Source: Paratinospora sagittata (lineage: Eukaryota; Streptophyta; Magnoliopsida; Ranunculales; Menispermaceae). From it: DNA of 64,000 nt. The stretch covers positions 6,981,419 to 7,045,418 of the forward strand of contig CM069608.1 of assembly GCA_035771175.1 (NCBI GenBank), written 5' to 3'. Below are positions 25,757 through 37,681 of this stretch, in pieces. Below the pieces are notes generated by a model. That model was not told the origin of the DNA and did no database searches. It saw nothing but the letters and a program-made list of their open reading frames with translations. How positions within the stretch are numbered: position 1 is the first letter of the stretch; each line of letters begins with the position of its first letter. Made by a program: the position numbers and the translations under genes.

Positions 25757-26168
25757 GCTACATTTGGTTCGTGATCCAAAAAGTAGAATACAATTCAAAA
25801 AATAAAAACTAAAAAAAATATATTTTATATATATTGGGTGCTAACGTCATTTCTCGATATTAGTATTCAGCCTCTCTTGGATGTTTTGAGTGTATCCGTG
25901 CATTACGCAACATCCTCAAATACAAGTACATTTCCAAAACATCTTAAGGAGGCTGACTGTCAACGTTAAAAAATGACGTTGGCACTAACATACATATAAC
26001 ATTACTCAACTTAGAAAATAAATATTTTATCATTTCTTATAAACAACTTGTTTTCTTTGTAAATTTTGAAAAACTATTTTTAGGTTTCAACAAATCAAAT
26101 GTATTTTTTTCGTATTTCCAAAATTTTGAATACAGAAAATTATATCCAAATCACTGACCAAATGTAGC
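25757..26168. repeat. Inverted-repeat element with GCTACATTTGG ends
   Basis: The left end GCTACATTTGGTTCGTGATCC is the near reverse complement of the right end, which reads CTGACCAAATGTAGC. A hairpin MITE (25829-26000) sits inside it. I did not find a convincing target duplication. Confidence 0.5.
25829..26000. repeat. Hairpin MITE, copy 1
   Basis: Starts ATATTGGGTGCTAACGTCATTT and ends with the matching AAAATGACGTTGGCACTAACAT. Between these, CTTGGATGTTTTGAG pairs with CCAAAACATCTTAAGG, so nearly the whole element folds back on itself. Two relatives lie at 56130 and 56366. Confidence 0.65.
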
Positions 26169-28439
26169 ATAATTTTGCCTCGTTAGACTTGTAAAAAATG
26201 GTGTATATTTTCCAAGGAGTACTTGTGCTACATTACCATCCATATCATACATTGATGTATAGAAGCATCTATGTTAACACATATTAGATATATTAGCTGG
26301 TTTACACACATTGGATTAATTATCTAGATTTGGGGGCTATCTCCAAACCAACCCTATACATTAGGACGTAACAATCAAGCCACTGACCTTGGATGAGGTC
26401 GGTTGGGTTCGGTTCATAGTACACCCTACTAGTAATTAAGCACCACAACAGCAATTAAGAGAAGTCAATGAAGTTAAAGCAAAGCCCTTCTACAAACTTA
26501 GAAAGTCAGATATATTTTTCTGACTAAAATATGATAGTACATAGTGCAATTAGTTGCTAGCCCCTTTTTAAATTATATTAAGTGAGCAAATTATAACCAC
26601 AAAATTAAATTAAACTTGATTGTACGTAAATTTTGTTAAGCAACACATATATGGATATATATATATATACTTATGGTGGTGTGATGAAGGGAGGAGCTCA
26701 TAATTATTACAATAAAATAAAAATAATATCATGACAACAGAAAAAAAAAAAAGTTCATTTTTAACCATTTCTCTTTACATTTTTTTTTTAAAGAAGATAC
26801 AATGTTAGTAGTTAGTTATATAATTAGTTTTATCAAGGACTTTCGAAGAGTTATTAGACTCGTTTCTGACCTATTAATTCCCTTACTACCTTAGGTTGTG
26901 ACTACAAAAGTTAAATTAACTTAGAACCTAAAACCATGAATTTCTCTTAACATTAAACTAGCCTAAATTCCAAAGTAAAAAAGATTATTGTATCGAGTAG
27001 AAGTAAAACATCAAATAAATGGTTCAGTCATGGTTGGTTGACGGCACAAAAAGGCTAATTTCATTAGATCACGGTCCATAACAAAACCGAGCACATGTAA
27101 GGGGAGAAAAAACTGTTAACATAGGCTTGCTCCACCTGTTTGATATTCATATCTATAGTAGTTAGTTTACACGATCTCCACTCGACGAAACACATGCCCT
27201 CATTTTTGTGCTTTTATGTTCACATGTTTTGGTTTTGCCGAAGAATCTTAATTATCTGACCTTTTCTGCTATAAAAAATAAGGGGAGGGGAGAGGCCATC
27301 ATGTCATAATGAAAATATAACTTTTTCTTTTTCTTTTCTTACTCACCTTCAATAATTAAATTTCCTAAAACCTTCATAGACCGGTAATGTTTTAGCAATA
27401 CATCAAAAACACTATAAGGGTCTGTTTGGCAGTTGATATTCTTGAGAAAATTTGCAATTTTTTTTGAGGAAAAATCATAAATTTTAGTGTTTGGTTAGGA
27501 AAAAAAAAATTGAGGAAATTCCCAATTCTATAAAACGTTTGTTTCATTTTCCATATTAGGTATTAGGTAATAGGTTATATATTTTTAATTCGTTTTAATT
27601 AAAAATATAGCATCATTAATACTTGAAAAAAATCTTGTTTTAATTCGTTTCACTTAATGTTAATAGCAGGCTAAATTGCAAAGGAAAAAAAATCTTATTT
27701 TATGGGGACATAAGTGCATAAAAAGAAGGCCTAACATATCAAATGCACGGTTCAATCATGGTTGACGAAACAAAAGGCTAATATATATAACCTTTTATCT
27801 TATTTAAATTACTAATTTAAATCATGGTCAACCATATATACTGTATGTATAATGATCGATGGTGACCGTATCGTGTGAATCACATTTCAAAAAATCAATA
27901 TTATAAGTAGTCATCAAGGCAAATCTGAATTAACGTTGCCCACAAAAATAAAATAAAAAAATAATAATAATAAATAAAACCAATAAAACTAATTAAAAAA
28001 GGTTGATACATATGAATCATACGATTTTGAAGACAAGATTTGTCTTCAATATTGTATGTATCTGCAGCTGCTTTCAGTAACTATCAATTAGTATATGTGT
28101 CTTTGGAAAAGCAACAAGGCCTACCTGCTTCTCCAAGCCAAACGAAAGTAAACTTTGTGAGATATGTTACTGTGAAGTACGTGCTTCAAATTCTATGTCA
28201 ACTGTTTTTTTTTTTTTGGTGACAAATTAATCAGTCAATGTTATATGGCACGTACAATAGCTACAATGCAACTGCCTCGTTGAAGTTTTTCTTTCAATAT
28301 CACCTGTTTTTAATTGGAGTCGGCTATAATTTTTTTTTTTTTTTTTTTTTTTTTTTGTTTTTGAGATTAGTGGGTGTAAAAAACTTATGTTCTCATTAGT
28401 CCTTTGAAGATACGACAACAAACATCCTTAAAACTATTG

Positions 28440-28565
28440 GCTAATACTATGATGGGTAGATGCGTTTACTCATTCTGTGAATCGAACTCTTAACCTCTAA
28501 AGTAGGAGCGCTTACTCTCAACCACTAAACTAATCCACCACCGTTGGTTGAGTCGACTGTAATGA
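28440..28565 (-). repeat. tRNA-derived SINE relic
   Basis: On the minus strand GGTGGATTAGTTTAGTGGTTGAG (A box) is followed by GGTTAAGAGTTCGATTCACAG (B box), a clear polymerase III promoter layout. It is followed on that strand by a poly-A tract seen as T27 at 28330. Confidence 0.6.
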
Positions 28566-30892
28566 CGGGGCTCAATATCAAATTAACACTCTCTAAATGT
28601 TTTTCATAAATAAAAAATATATATAAAAATCTATGCTCATTAATGATTCCCAATTATATACCTTCTTTCTCTTAATTACACTCCATTTTTAAAAAAAATT
28701 AAAGAAATTAATCCCTTTTTTATGTTAAAACCCTGTTTTCAACTTTGGAAATTAATGCTTTTTGGTACACTTAAAGAGCAATTGTTTTAAAGTAATCAAT
28801 TTTCTGTTTATTTTCTGTTTATTTTATTTATTTATTATATATATATTTTTTAAGTTGTGTATCTACTGTGTGATTCAAATTGAGAAATTTGATATTGCCT
28901 TAAGGCAAAAGTAATTAACAAAGATGTTACATGTATATATATATATGTCTACTTATCTTTTAATAAAACAGAGTGAAAAAAAGCAAACATTTCCTTTGTC
29001 TGCCACACGTCAGGTCGGGAAACCTGCTTTTACCGGTGCCGCCATCGACTTATTGTTTCTCAACAAATGCCTATAGATCACCATTTGACTTTAAAAACCG
29101 TTGTCTTTCTTTAAAGTGAGATGCTCCAATGATCTGCGTTACTACTAATATTGTTGAATTTAACAACTTCTAAGCCTACTTTGAGGTTAGATATAAGATC
29201 TACTCTTATATAATAAACTCTTTAGGTTTTTCAATATATATACGATTATTATTTTGTTCCACACGTATTCAATACATTACAAAGTTAAATTAAAAGTTGG
29301 TAATACTCTTATCCTGTATTATACAATAAGTTTGACCTTTATATAGTGATATTTTATACATAAATTAATAACTTTCATGTAGTCATAAAAAAAACTCTGA
29401 TCCCAATTTAGGCCAGACCTTGCCTTTGTATAGTAACAATTATCTATATCTTGCAAAAAAATATATATTATTTTACATTAAATGTTTAAAATAAAATAAA
29501 ATAAAATATTTATCTAAAATTGATTGAGAATTTATACGTGGGTTGTGTTATATAATGTTTTATAGAATTTACATTGAGAAAAAAATATTAAAAATAATAC
29601 AATATTTTAAAATTTTAATATGACTTTTGTAACTACATCTATATTAAGTTAAACCTCAGTGATAAAATTAGTTTGGTCTCAACATTATTTATGATATATA
29701 TATATATATATATATAGGTATTCGTACTATGTAATCCATAAACATTTTCTGTTGCGACACTTCTTTGTAAAAAACAAGGTTGCTAGATCATCATCATTTG
29801 ACTTCAAGCTAATATAGCTAGATAAATGTTGGATATTTTTGACTCTCTTACAGTACATATATATATATTTCAATTTAGACCATTAATGTCAAGATTTTCA
29901 ATATTCTTCAGTCATTTTTTTATTATTTTTTTATTTATTTTCCTGGTCTCATTATCACCACTTTTTATATATGAATGTTATCTAACTCACCTACTTTCTT
30001 CTGACCCACCCCTGTTCTTCTTCTTTGTGAAAAGAATTTGTATTACCATTTCGTATTCAAGCTGCGAAAAGACCAGTTAGTTAATTAATTTGTTTCATCA
30101 ACTATATATATATATTATTATATTATTATTGCTTACCTTTAACCAAGTTTTCAATTTCCAATATCTTGGTAATCATGTTCATTAATATAGTACCGCGTAA
30201 CACAGTCGGCATATCTTCTTTATAGAGTTTTCAGGTACACCAACCAGCACTTGACCCAAGAAAATAGGAATTTGGACCATTTAATGTTCTCAAGACTAAC
30301 CCACATTTCAACACCACATTCCCACTTGGTCCGAGCTGAATTAAATGAAATTGGTTCAATATTTTTTATTTTTTATTTTTTATAATGGTTTTTTATTAAA
30401 AGAAGAATTATAATAATGAAATTAAATTTTTCATAAGTATTTCATCAATTAATCTTTAATAAATTTCAAAACAATAGATACAGGCGCTGTAATAGGACGG
30501 TGCGGTAGTAGGTACGAACGGAACCAAAAGTTTCAAGTTTCAACCTTGTGACTATCGCAGTCGGTGGGTTCGATGGCAATGAGCAGCAATAATACCCAAA
30601 TGTAGGGTCAATTCCGGAACATTAACTAACAGAAAACTGGCGCAACACGGCATGTGACGTCCTCCTCCAGAATCAAACAAGTCATTGCCTCTTCAGGAAG
30701 AGTCGGGAACGCCCGCGGAGAAGTGCCCCCAAACGGCGCAAAAAAACGGTTACTCCTTGGTCCGTTAGAGTGAACGTAAAAAATAACCGAAATAGTCACC
30801 GTTCCTTCAACAATTTACACCACTGCCATGCCAATGAGCCAATCCTCCGAAGCTCATAAAGACGATGCACGTGCCGCTCTCTGCAAACCCAG

Positions 30893-32170
30893 TCACGTCA
30901 CGTGAGCTTTCTCTCGTGAAATCTTACTACTACTACTATTAAGCATTCTTCTCGCGGTGCTTTTTAGAGGACACGTGGTGCTCATGCAGCCCTTCACCAA
31001 CTGAAGATACGTCTCCAGATCGTGACACGTGGTCACATTGTTATTGGTTCTGATTTCAGAATAGTCTCCGCTACACAGCTGAAGCTCGCTTCCGACGTCG
31101 GCGTAAACCCATTTGGTATACTCAACGCTCTTCTGAAGCCACCTGGGAAGACATACTCCCGCCAGCTGTACATACTCTTCTTCCGACACGTCATCATCCT
31201 CGATAACAAAACCCGGGACTTTCGTAACGATATCGTGCGAGTTCACTATCCTCAGTATCTTACTCCCGCGGTTCTCCACGCGTTGTCTGAAGCTCCCGTT
31301 CCCAACACGTGGCCCTCCGAACGAGATCACCGTAACCAACGGCTCGTGATTGAACATCGTGGTTATATCGTACGCCGCGAGAGTAGCAAGGGCAGCGCCG
31401 AGGCTGTGGCCAGTAATAGTCAAGCTGAGCGGCCTCTCATCATCATCACCGTACGATTCAACAATCCTCGATATCTCTTCCCTGACCTCGTCTTGCAAGC
31501 TCCGACACCTGGCTGTCTTGGAAGTGTACAGGCTCAGGAAGCCTCGCTGCACCATTGGAGTACAGGAATCGAACCCAAGACTCGACGTCGACGTGGCCTC
31601 GTTAGGGAGCTGAGCGAGCGAGGCACGTAAGTTCTCGACCCACTCCATACACGTGGCGGTGCCTCGCAAGGCCACGACGACATCTCTCCGACCCAGCCTC
31701 TTGATCTCGTCTGGGTCCTCGCAGACAGCCACGTAGCCAATCCAGCTAGACTGCCGCGAGACCCACCTAGGGAGATTCTCGCGAGGCCAACGTGGCAGCT
31801 GGACGCTGGAAGTGGCGTGGAGGTTTTTGGTGACGGTGTATCCTGTTCCCGGGAGTCCGGACATCTTGAGGAGAGAGTGTTTGGGGAAGCGACAAGTGGC
31901 GTAGGAAGGAGATGAAGGGTCGAAATCGAAGGAGGTGTAGGTGGACTCGACGAACTTGCCGTAGCGTAGAATTTCCGCTCGGAGAGAGTCGTCTAGTGGG
32001 TCGAGCAGGCCTTCCCAGTTCTTGCTTCCCTGGTACTCGTGCCACCGATTCCCGAGTCGCATTTGTCTCGTGGTGGTAGTAGAAAAAGAAGAAGAAGATG
32101 ATCTGATAGAAACGAGTTTGGGGTGAGTCGAAGCGGGTCGACCCGGTGATAGTGCCAGGTTCATTATCAT
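30893..32170 (-). CDS. Class I phospholipase A1, chloroplast DAD1-like (PLA1-Ibeta2-like)
   Basis: Single-exon gene of 425 aa. The first ~35 residues are rich in Ser, Thr and Arg without acidic residues, which suits a plastid transit peptide. The class 3 lipase fold follows: LGNRWHEYQGSKNWEGLLDPLD (a family signature; shown residues 39-60), VALRGT at 166-171, the nucleophile motif GHSLG at 254-258 (Ser256), SHDIVTKVPG with the likely catalytic Asp313, and CHDLETYL with His383. All three catalytic residues are intact. Family enzymes hydrolyse the sn-1 acyl chain of plastid galactolipids and phospholipids and can supply linolenate for jasmonate synthesis. The nearest named relatives are PLA1-Ibeta2 and DONGLE; I favour Ibeta2 because of the neighbouring RGG gene. 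The start chosen is the first Met; a second at residue 3 is possible. Confidence 0.92.
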   Translation of the reverse strand: MIMNLALSPGRPASTHPKLVSIRSSSSSFSTTTTRQMRLGNRWHEYQGSKNWEGLLDPLDDSLRAEILRYGKFVESTYTSFDFDPSSPSYATCRFPKHSLLKMSGLPGTGYTVTKNLHATSSVQLPRWPRENLPRWVSRQSSWIGYVAVCEDPDEIKRLGRRDVVVALRGTATCMEWVENLRASLAQLPNEATSTSSLGFDSCTPMVQRGFLSLYTSKTARCRSLQDEVREEISRIVESYGDDDERPLSLTITGHSLGAALATLAAYDITTMFNHEPLVTVISFGGPRVGNGSFRQRVENRGSKILRIVNSHDIVTKVPGFVIEDDDVSEEEYVQLAGVCLPRWLQKSVEYTKWVYADVGSELQLCSGDYSEIRTNNNVTTCHDLETYLQLVKGCMSTTCPLKSTARRMLNSSSSKISREKAHVT

Positions 32171-32261
32171 TATTATTATACACTAATGTATCAGTTGTGT
32201 GTGTGTGTGTAATTGGAAAGCATCGAAGAGGCTATAGTGTGAGAGTGCGGAGTGGGGTTAG

Positions 32262-32268
32262 ATTTATA
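32262..32268 (-). promoter_or_regulatory. TATA box of the PLA1 gene
   Basis: TATAAAT on the minus strand lies about 95 bases above the start codon. The leader between them holds an ACACACACAC run (32199-32211). Confidence 0.6.
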
Positions 32269-32511
32269 GGTGGGTTTGGAGAGGAGAGAAGTAAGGTACG
32301 TACAGCTGGAAAAGGACAGAGGGGGAGGTGGGGGCGCGTAGAGATTTGGTGGGGGGCTGGGGCAGAGAGGGAAATTAACTGAGTTTTTGACTGAGATATA
32401 GCCGAAAGTTAATAACTGTGAAGTTAGAGAAGAGAAGGGAGGGTTCAACGTGGGACGCATTGGATGTGGGTGTGGGTGTGGCTTTGATGAGCCGGCTGGG
32501 GCCGTGTGCAT

Positions 32512-33140
32512 GAGTCACGGCTCCCACGCACGTAGAAGTTATTTTTGTTTTGTTTTCCTTAACTAGGTATATGTGGGTGTCAACTTCTGTTGACGTCGAG
32601 TTATTTGCATACCAAATCAAAATAAATCTTTTAAAAGTGGTCACACCACTTACATCCAACATTGTCACCCTAATACAATATTAGAGAAAATATTAAACAT
32701 TATACTTCGATTTTCAAAACTTAAATTTAAGGTAATAAGAATAAATATTTACTCTTATAAAAAAATAAAAAATAAAAATTGAAGCGTGAATTATATTCAT
32801 CTACCTTAACCCTAAAATTTTTACACAGGTAAAAATAAATTTAATAATATCATTTATATTCCAAATAAGATTACAAGTTAAGATAGAAGAATACTTTTTT
32901 AATTTTTATGTCACGGACTATAGATTCTCATTACACAAATTGAAATTTGAGCCACGAGGGTACTTGCCTTTGTCCATTCATTATGGACACACCATTTTAA
33001 ATATATTCATCAAGCATAATTAACAAGTTCAAGTCCAAGGCATAAACATATAAAATAACCCATGAAATCTTCAGTGACTACTATAATGTTCTAAAAGCAT
33101 TGATTTCTAATACAACCCATTTAATTGATATAATTAATTA
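32512..33140. other. Upstream intergenic DNA of PLA1
   Basis: AT-rich, no reading frame worth calling. A TGACG-type motif pair (CTTCTGTTGACGTCGAG at 32583-32600) lies about 430 bases above PLA1 and could be a bZIP/TGA site; this is speculative. Confidence 0.3.
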
Positions 33141-33149
33141 TTAAATAAT

Positions 33150-35478
33150 TACTCAGTCCTACTACCATAACATTACTCAAGCCACTAACCCACCCCTACT
33201 ACTGTGAGACACGTCACAAACTTGCGACTCTATTCTTTAATGTACCTACATGTGAAAAATAAGGGTGAGCTTGAAAGCCCAATGAGTCATCTAAACCATT
33301 CACAATATTTTATTATGATACATACACAATAACATTACAAACAAGTTTCACACATTAATCGTTGAAACATTTGATTGTTTGAGTTCAGAATCTCATCACG
33401 TTCCAAATCATGTACCTTTAGGAAATCAAACCCAGGGTAGCACTACCTAAAATTAAAAATTAGTTGGCGATATTCATAATGAATAACTACCCCATAATAA
33501 TCATTGGCGATATTCATCAGAATAACTACCCCAAAACGGTCATTGGCGAAATTTTTTAGAATAATTGCTTCATATGTGTTATTCTTATCTTAATTGTGTT
33601 CTTTAATGATGTCACCGTATCACACATACAACATAAATATGATATATAACTTCTATTCACATGATATGTTCAAACTCCACAACACATGGTATCATATCAC
33701 AATGTCAAATAACAATAGCATTCACGCATGAACTTTATTATAACAATTATGCTAATACTCTCGTCATATATTTCATCATCAAATTAACTTTAAAAAGTAC
33801 ATATGAATTACGCGCATCCAACATCAACTTGGGACAACAAATCATATACATACACATATCATCATGGTCAACAATCATAATATGTACAATCATGTATGAC
33901 AACCATGCATGAGCAATCTAATAATACTATAAATCTAATTAATTTAAAGTTTCTATCTACATATCGAAATAAAATATTGTAAAGACATAGAATCTTCCCC
34001 ACCTATTACCCACGCAGTTTGTCGTTGTCCGAATTCCTTGGTGTAACGTATGTCCTTAACCTATACATACATATTACCTCTGTGTTAGTATAAATATTCA
34101 TAAAAATAATTATGAGTATATACGTACATAAGACTACGGTAATTATGTAGCACAAAGTTAACCCATTACCTTACATACAACATTAAAGTAATAATATAGC
34201 ATAAGATTATAATATGTTATAATATAATATTATATACATTTATATGGATGTATTTATGTGGGTACAATGTAATATTGTACAACAAAATAGCGTAATGTAA
34301 TATAATTATAATTTAATATAACTAATATACGATCTGATTTGCATTAGATGACGTAGTATTGCGTATATAATATGTAATGTAGAATAGTGTGATGTGTTAT
34401 AATTTCACATGATTTAACTTATTCTTTTCTAATATCTAACACATGGCATTGGCTTAATATCAAAATAGCACGTGGGGGCATTTTCTCCCCATGAAACGGT
34501 GGTAGCAATAACGTCGTTCTGCTGCTGCTGCAGCTACTTTTTCCGACATTTAGAATACAAAGAAAATGAGAAAGGCGCATATGGTGAAAAAGAAGGAAAG
34601 GAAATAGAAGGGAAGGGAAGAAAGAGGCATGATGGTGATAGCAACAGTGACATTGTTGTTGTTGTAAGATCCAAAACAGGGCATTGATTTGATGAGCAAG
34701 AAGAAGAAAAGAAGAGAAAGCGAAGAAGAGGAACATTACCTCGAGGTGGTTTCGGCGGAGGCGATCCTATATAGCGTCACTTGTTCCCTAGTTCTCTAGG
34801 TTGAGAATAGGATGGAGAGTGTGGGAGGCCGCTGTAGAAAATTAGATATTATATAAGTTAAGGGTTTCATTCGTGGCTGCCATTCCCAACGCCAAAACAG
34901 AGTAATCAATTGTAAACAAACTTACTGTGATAGGAGGAGTTCACCGTGGGTGGTGTTTTGACGTTGTACTGACAGACGTCACTCTGTGTGCTCACGCTCT
35001 AGGGTTGAGAGTAGAATGAAGAATATGGCGTTGAGTGTGACGGCTGGGAAAAGTTCCTTCTATTAATGTAATATGATTAAAATTTTCGGTAATGATTTGG
35101 TTTCCAATATTCATCCTGCATGAAGGAAAATCTAGAGTAGATTAAGGAGCAATTTTTGGTTATTTCCAATAAAAGATATTAGAGTTTTGGGTAGTGATTT
35201 GATTTTCAATATTCATCTTGCATGAAAAGAAATTTAAAGTAGATTAAGGAGTAATTTTTTGTTATTTCCAATAAAAGATATTAGAGTTTTAGGTAGTGAT
35301 TTGGTTTCCAAGATTCATCTTGCATGAAGGAAAATTTAGAGTAGATTAAGAAGTAATTTTTGGTTATTTCCAATAAAAAGATTAGAGAATATTGTTGGAA
35401 AGGAAAGGAGAGAAAAATATAAATTCTCACACATGTGACAAATCATTGGCCATTAATAGATCGTTTTGGGGTATTACG
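33150..35478 (-). mobile_element. Possible Ty3-like solo LTR relic
   Basis: On the minus strand the right edge reads CGTAATACCCCAAAACG, close to the TGTAATACCCC start of plant Ty3 LTRs. Further along, GGTTAAGGACATACGTTACACCAAGG and CTCATTGGGCTTTCAAGCTCACC (each read in two parts) resemble the internal landmarks of such LTRs. The far edge and a target duplication were not found, so the limits and the call are tentative. Three ~50-bp repeats of TTGGCGATATTCAT-AATAACTACCCC lie at 33463-33570. Confidence 0.35.
35080..35392. repeat. Three tandem ~102-bp repeats
   Basis: GTAGTGATTTGGTTTCCAA and the following AATATTCATCTTGCATGAAGG, GTAGATTAAGGAGTAATTTT and TTATTTCCAATAAAAGATATT recur at steps of about 102 bases starting near 35089, 35191 and 35293, with roughly 90% identity. 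No coding content. Confidence 0.7.
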
Positions 35479-35543
35479 GTGTCTCCCTGGCATTGTGTGA
35501 GTGTACGTGCGTGTATAGCGTTTGGGAGTGAAGTGAGGGAGGG

Positions 35544-35609
35544 AAAGGGCTAAGGCATGTGTTGTTGATGAAAAAGGGCTAAGGTATGTGTTGTTGATGA
35601 AAAAGGGCA
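35544..35609. repeat. 31-bp direct duplication
   Basis: AAGGGCTAAGG(C/T)ATGTGTTG with TTGATGAAA is present twice in a row, with one base different between copies. It lies in the 600 bases just upstream of the pararetrovirus-like fragment. Confidence 0.65.
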
Positions 35610-36048
35610 AGTAGGGAGCGAGCTATCCTCGCTCTTTTCCTGAGAGGGTATATGTAAGTATTTTTTACGTATTCAGAGTGTAATGATATTAATTCGCCTA
35701 TCTTTGTATTTTGTATGTGCTATTTTTGCCATAGTTTTCTCAGCTTGTCTTCTTTTACACCTAGTAATTTTCATTCTTAAACGTTTACATAATATCCTTT
35801 TTGCACAATGATGTTGTCAAATCTTCCTCTTTGGTTTGTCATAGTACTTATCATCATTTTTATCATCCTCATGGTTTTCTGTCGTCTATGTTTTGTGTGT
35901 GTAGTCTGTGACTCAGAAACTGTGCAAGATTTTTAGACTAAGACTGTAGTTTTCGGTTCAAGGTATATACAAGTAAGCAGGAACTAGCTTTTTCACTTGT
36001 TTGATCCAGTGAATATAAGAGGACAGTCCTTGAGAGGCCAGAAGAGCC

Positions 36049-37040
36049 GTGTCGGATAGTCATACCTTATCCATGGAAGTTTTTGGTGAAGCTACGACTT
36101 CTACACCTGTATCTACCCCTCAACCCATTCTAAAGTCTTCTTCTTTTAATTTTTCCAATTTACCTAAGTCATGTCTAAAAACAAAAACATCTAAGATAGA
36201 CCAATTAATAGAAGTCACTCATATCCCTGATGATAATAAAATAGATGAGACCATAGCTCCTTTGTTGAGTCCTTACTCTATGTTTAATAAGCGTCGTCCT
36301 TCTTTTACTAAGTCTGTCAAAACTTTAATTTCTAAAAAATCTCCTCCTATCAAAGAGTATGTTCAGAGTACAGCGTTAAAAAATTGTCAGTTAGAGTCAA
36401 CACATTAAGAACAATATGTCACTCTTGAGTTTGATCCAGACTTCATACGTCACTGGTTATCCAACAGATACACTCACCTTCACTTAGGTGCCATCCCTCT
36501 GGTTCTCTCATATCATGGTCAAGGTGACATACCTCTATTTGCTCGTGTTGCTCTTCTAGATACAAATCTGCTAGAGTATGAATATGCTTGCCTCGGTACG
36601 GTTATTACAACACTCAGTCATGGCTCCATGGTCTTCACTATAGCCCCAGACTTCAACGCTTGTTTAAATGATCCTACTATGCCCACCAGATTCAAAGTGC
36701 AAATCCAATTCTCTGGTGCTCAACACAAAGCTGAAGGAATCCTTGCTACTCTTCATCATCAAATGGCTTTCAGATTGCAAGATCATGCAATCCATCTCAA
36801 AACATACAAACCTCAAGGTACGATTATGGCTTTTGTTAATGATAATGAGGTTCCAACTATTGTGCAGATCCCTAGGCAAATACCACGGCAAGATCTTTAT
36901 GAGCTCATGCCTACTGCCTGGTTTACCAACTATGAAAAGTTCATCAAGCACAATGAACCCGTTGTAACCAATGAAAGTTCTCGTCTTGCAAAACAACGTG
37001 ATGATTCGGTTAAAATCAGTTTTGAGCTTCCAAGCCATAT
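36049..37040 (+). pseudogene. Endogenous pararetrovirus-like fragment, movement-protein region
   Basis: One frame runs from the ATG at 36049 and is broken by an in-frame TAA at 36406-36408; the same frame then continues to 37040. The part after the stop looks like the 30K-type movement protein of Caulimoviridae (an LLDT motif, a conserved ACLGT, then a beta-rich core). It most resembles petuvirus- or florendovirus-like endogenous elements, but I cannot assign a genus. It is cut at 37040 by a copia insertion. As an old, broken genomic copy it is unlikely to be expressed as a functional protein. Confidence 0.6.
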
Positions 37041-37254
37041 TGTTACAGAGATAATTTAGGATCATAGAATATTTGATTTGCGATATTTTAGGGATGTTTT
37101 CTGTTATAGCAAGATTGTAAATAACAGATAATTAGGCTGTAAATAGGGATGATACTTATCTTGTACGCCGGCAAATATGGCAACTTTGATGCACATTCTC
37201 TTTTATATAATGAAAGGAAACCCTAAGAAAAAGGCATTCAGACCAAAATTGACA
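37041..37254 (+). repeat. Left LTR of the copia element
   Basis: 214 bp, TGTTACAGAG to AAAATTGACA. A TATATAATGAAAGG stretch near the end may be the TATA box for element transcription. Confidence 0.88.
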
Positions 37255-37266
37255 TGGTATCAGAGC
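37255..37266 (+). other. Primer-binding site (initiator tRNA-Met type)
   Basis: TGGTATCAGAGC directly abuts the left LTR, the standard primer site of plant copia elements. Confidence 0.85.
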
Positions 37267-37681
37267 CCTTACTCTGATATTCATCTTTGTGGTCTCAATC
37301 CTTCGTGTTGACGAGAAAAGAATTTCTTTTCTATTTCTGCAAGTTCCATCTTGCTCCTGGATCATCCCACTTTGTGGGTTCACTATTTTGTGGCTGTCGG
37401 CGATTGGTTTTGGGGTAGAGAATCATTCTTTCTTGCGGGTTCTATGTTTTTCGGTGGTTCTCTCTCGGTGGCTGGGTGGCTTGGTGTCCATCAGCCTTCT
37501 CTGTGGCAGTCGACCCTTCTGTGGTGGTGACCGCTTGTTTCTGTAGTGGTTGCGAGGTGGTTGACAACCTCTGTGATGTCGGTTCTGGGTGCGACTTCAT
37601 CGAACTGTTATTTCGATCAACAAAATTATTTTTTTCCCTTGTCGTGGCTGTTTGAATTTTTTTATTTCCATAATTTTCATC

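Larger units (their letters stand above)
24398..30892. other. AT-rich intergenic region
   Basis: I see no gene in these 6.5 kb. It holds two nested MITEs at 25757-26168, a SINE relic near 28440, a poly-T tract (28330-28356), a dispersed block present twice (GGTTCAGTCATGGTTG near 27022 and GGTTCAATCATGGTTG near 27750), and short AT microsatellites (29690-29716, 30100-30130). The part nearest PLA1 (30480-30890) is GC-richer and may be its 3' flank. Confidence 0.55.

Noticed and set aside
28440..28565. Possible tRNA gene
   Set aside because: A and B boxes are present but no cloverleaf with acceptor stem can be formed; the layout and poly-A fit a SINE.
31022..31630. 202-aa plus-strand frame across PLA1
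   Set aside because: It is antisense to a well-supported lipase coding region and resembles no family.
34472..34736. Two overlapping ~70-105-aa frames near 34.5 kb
   Set aside because: Low-complexity purine-rich sequence with readings on both strands and no domain, start context or splice partners.
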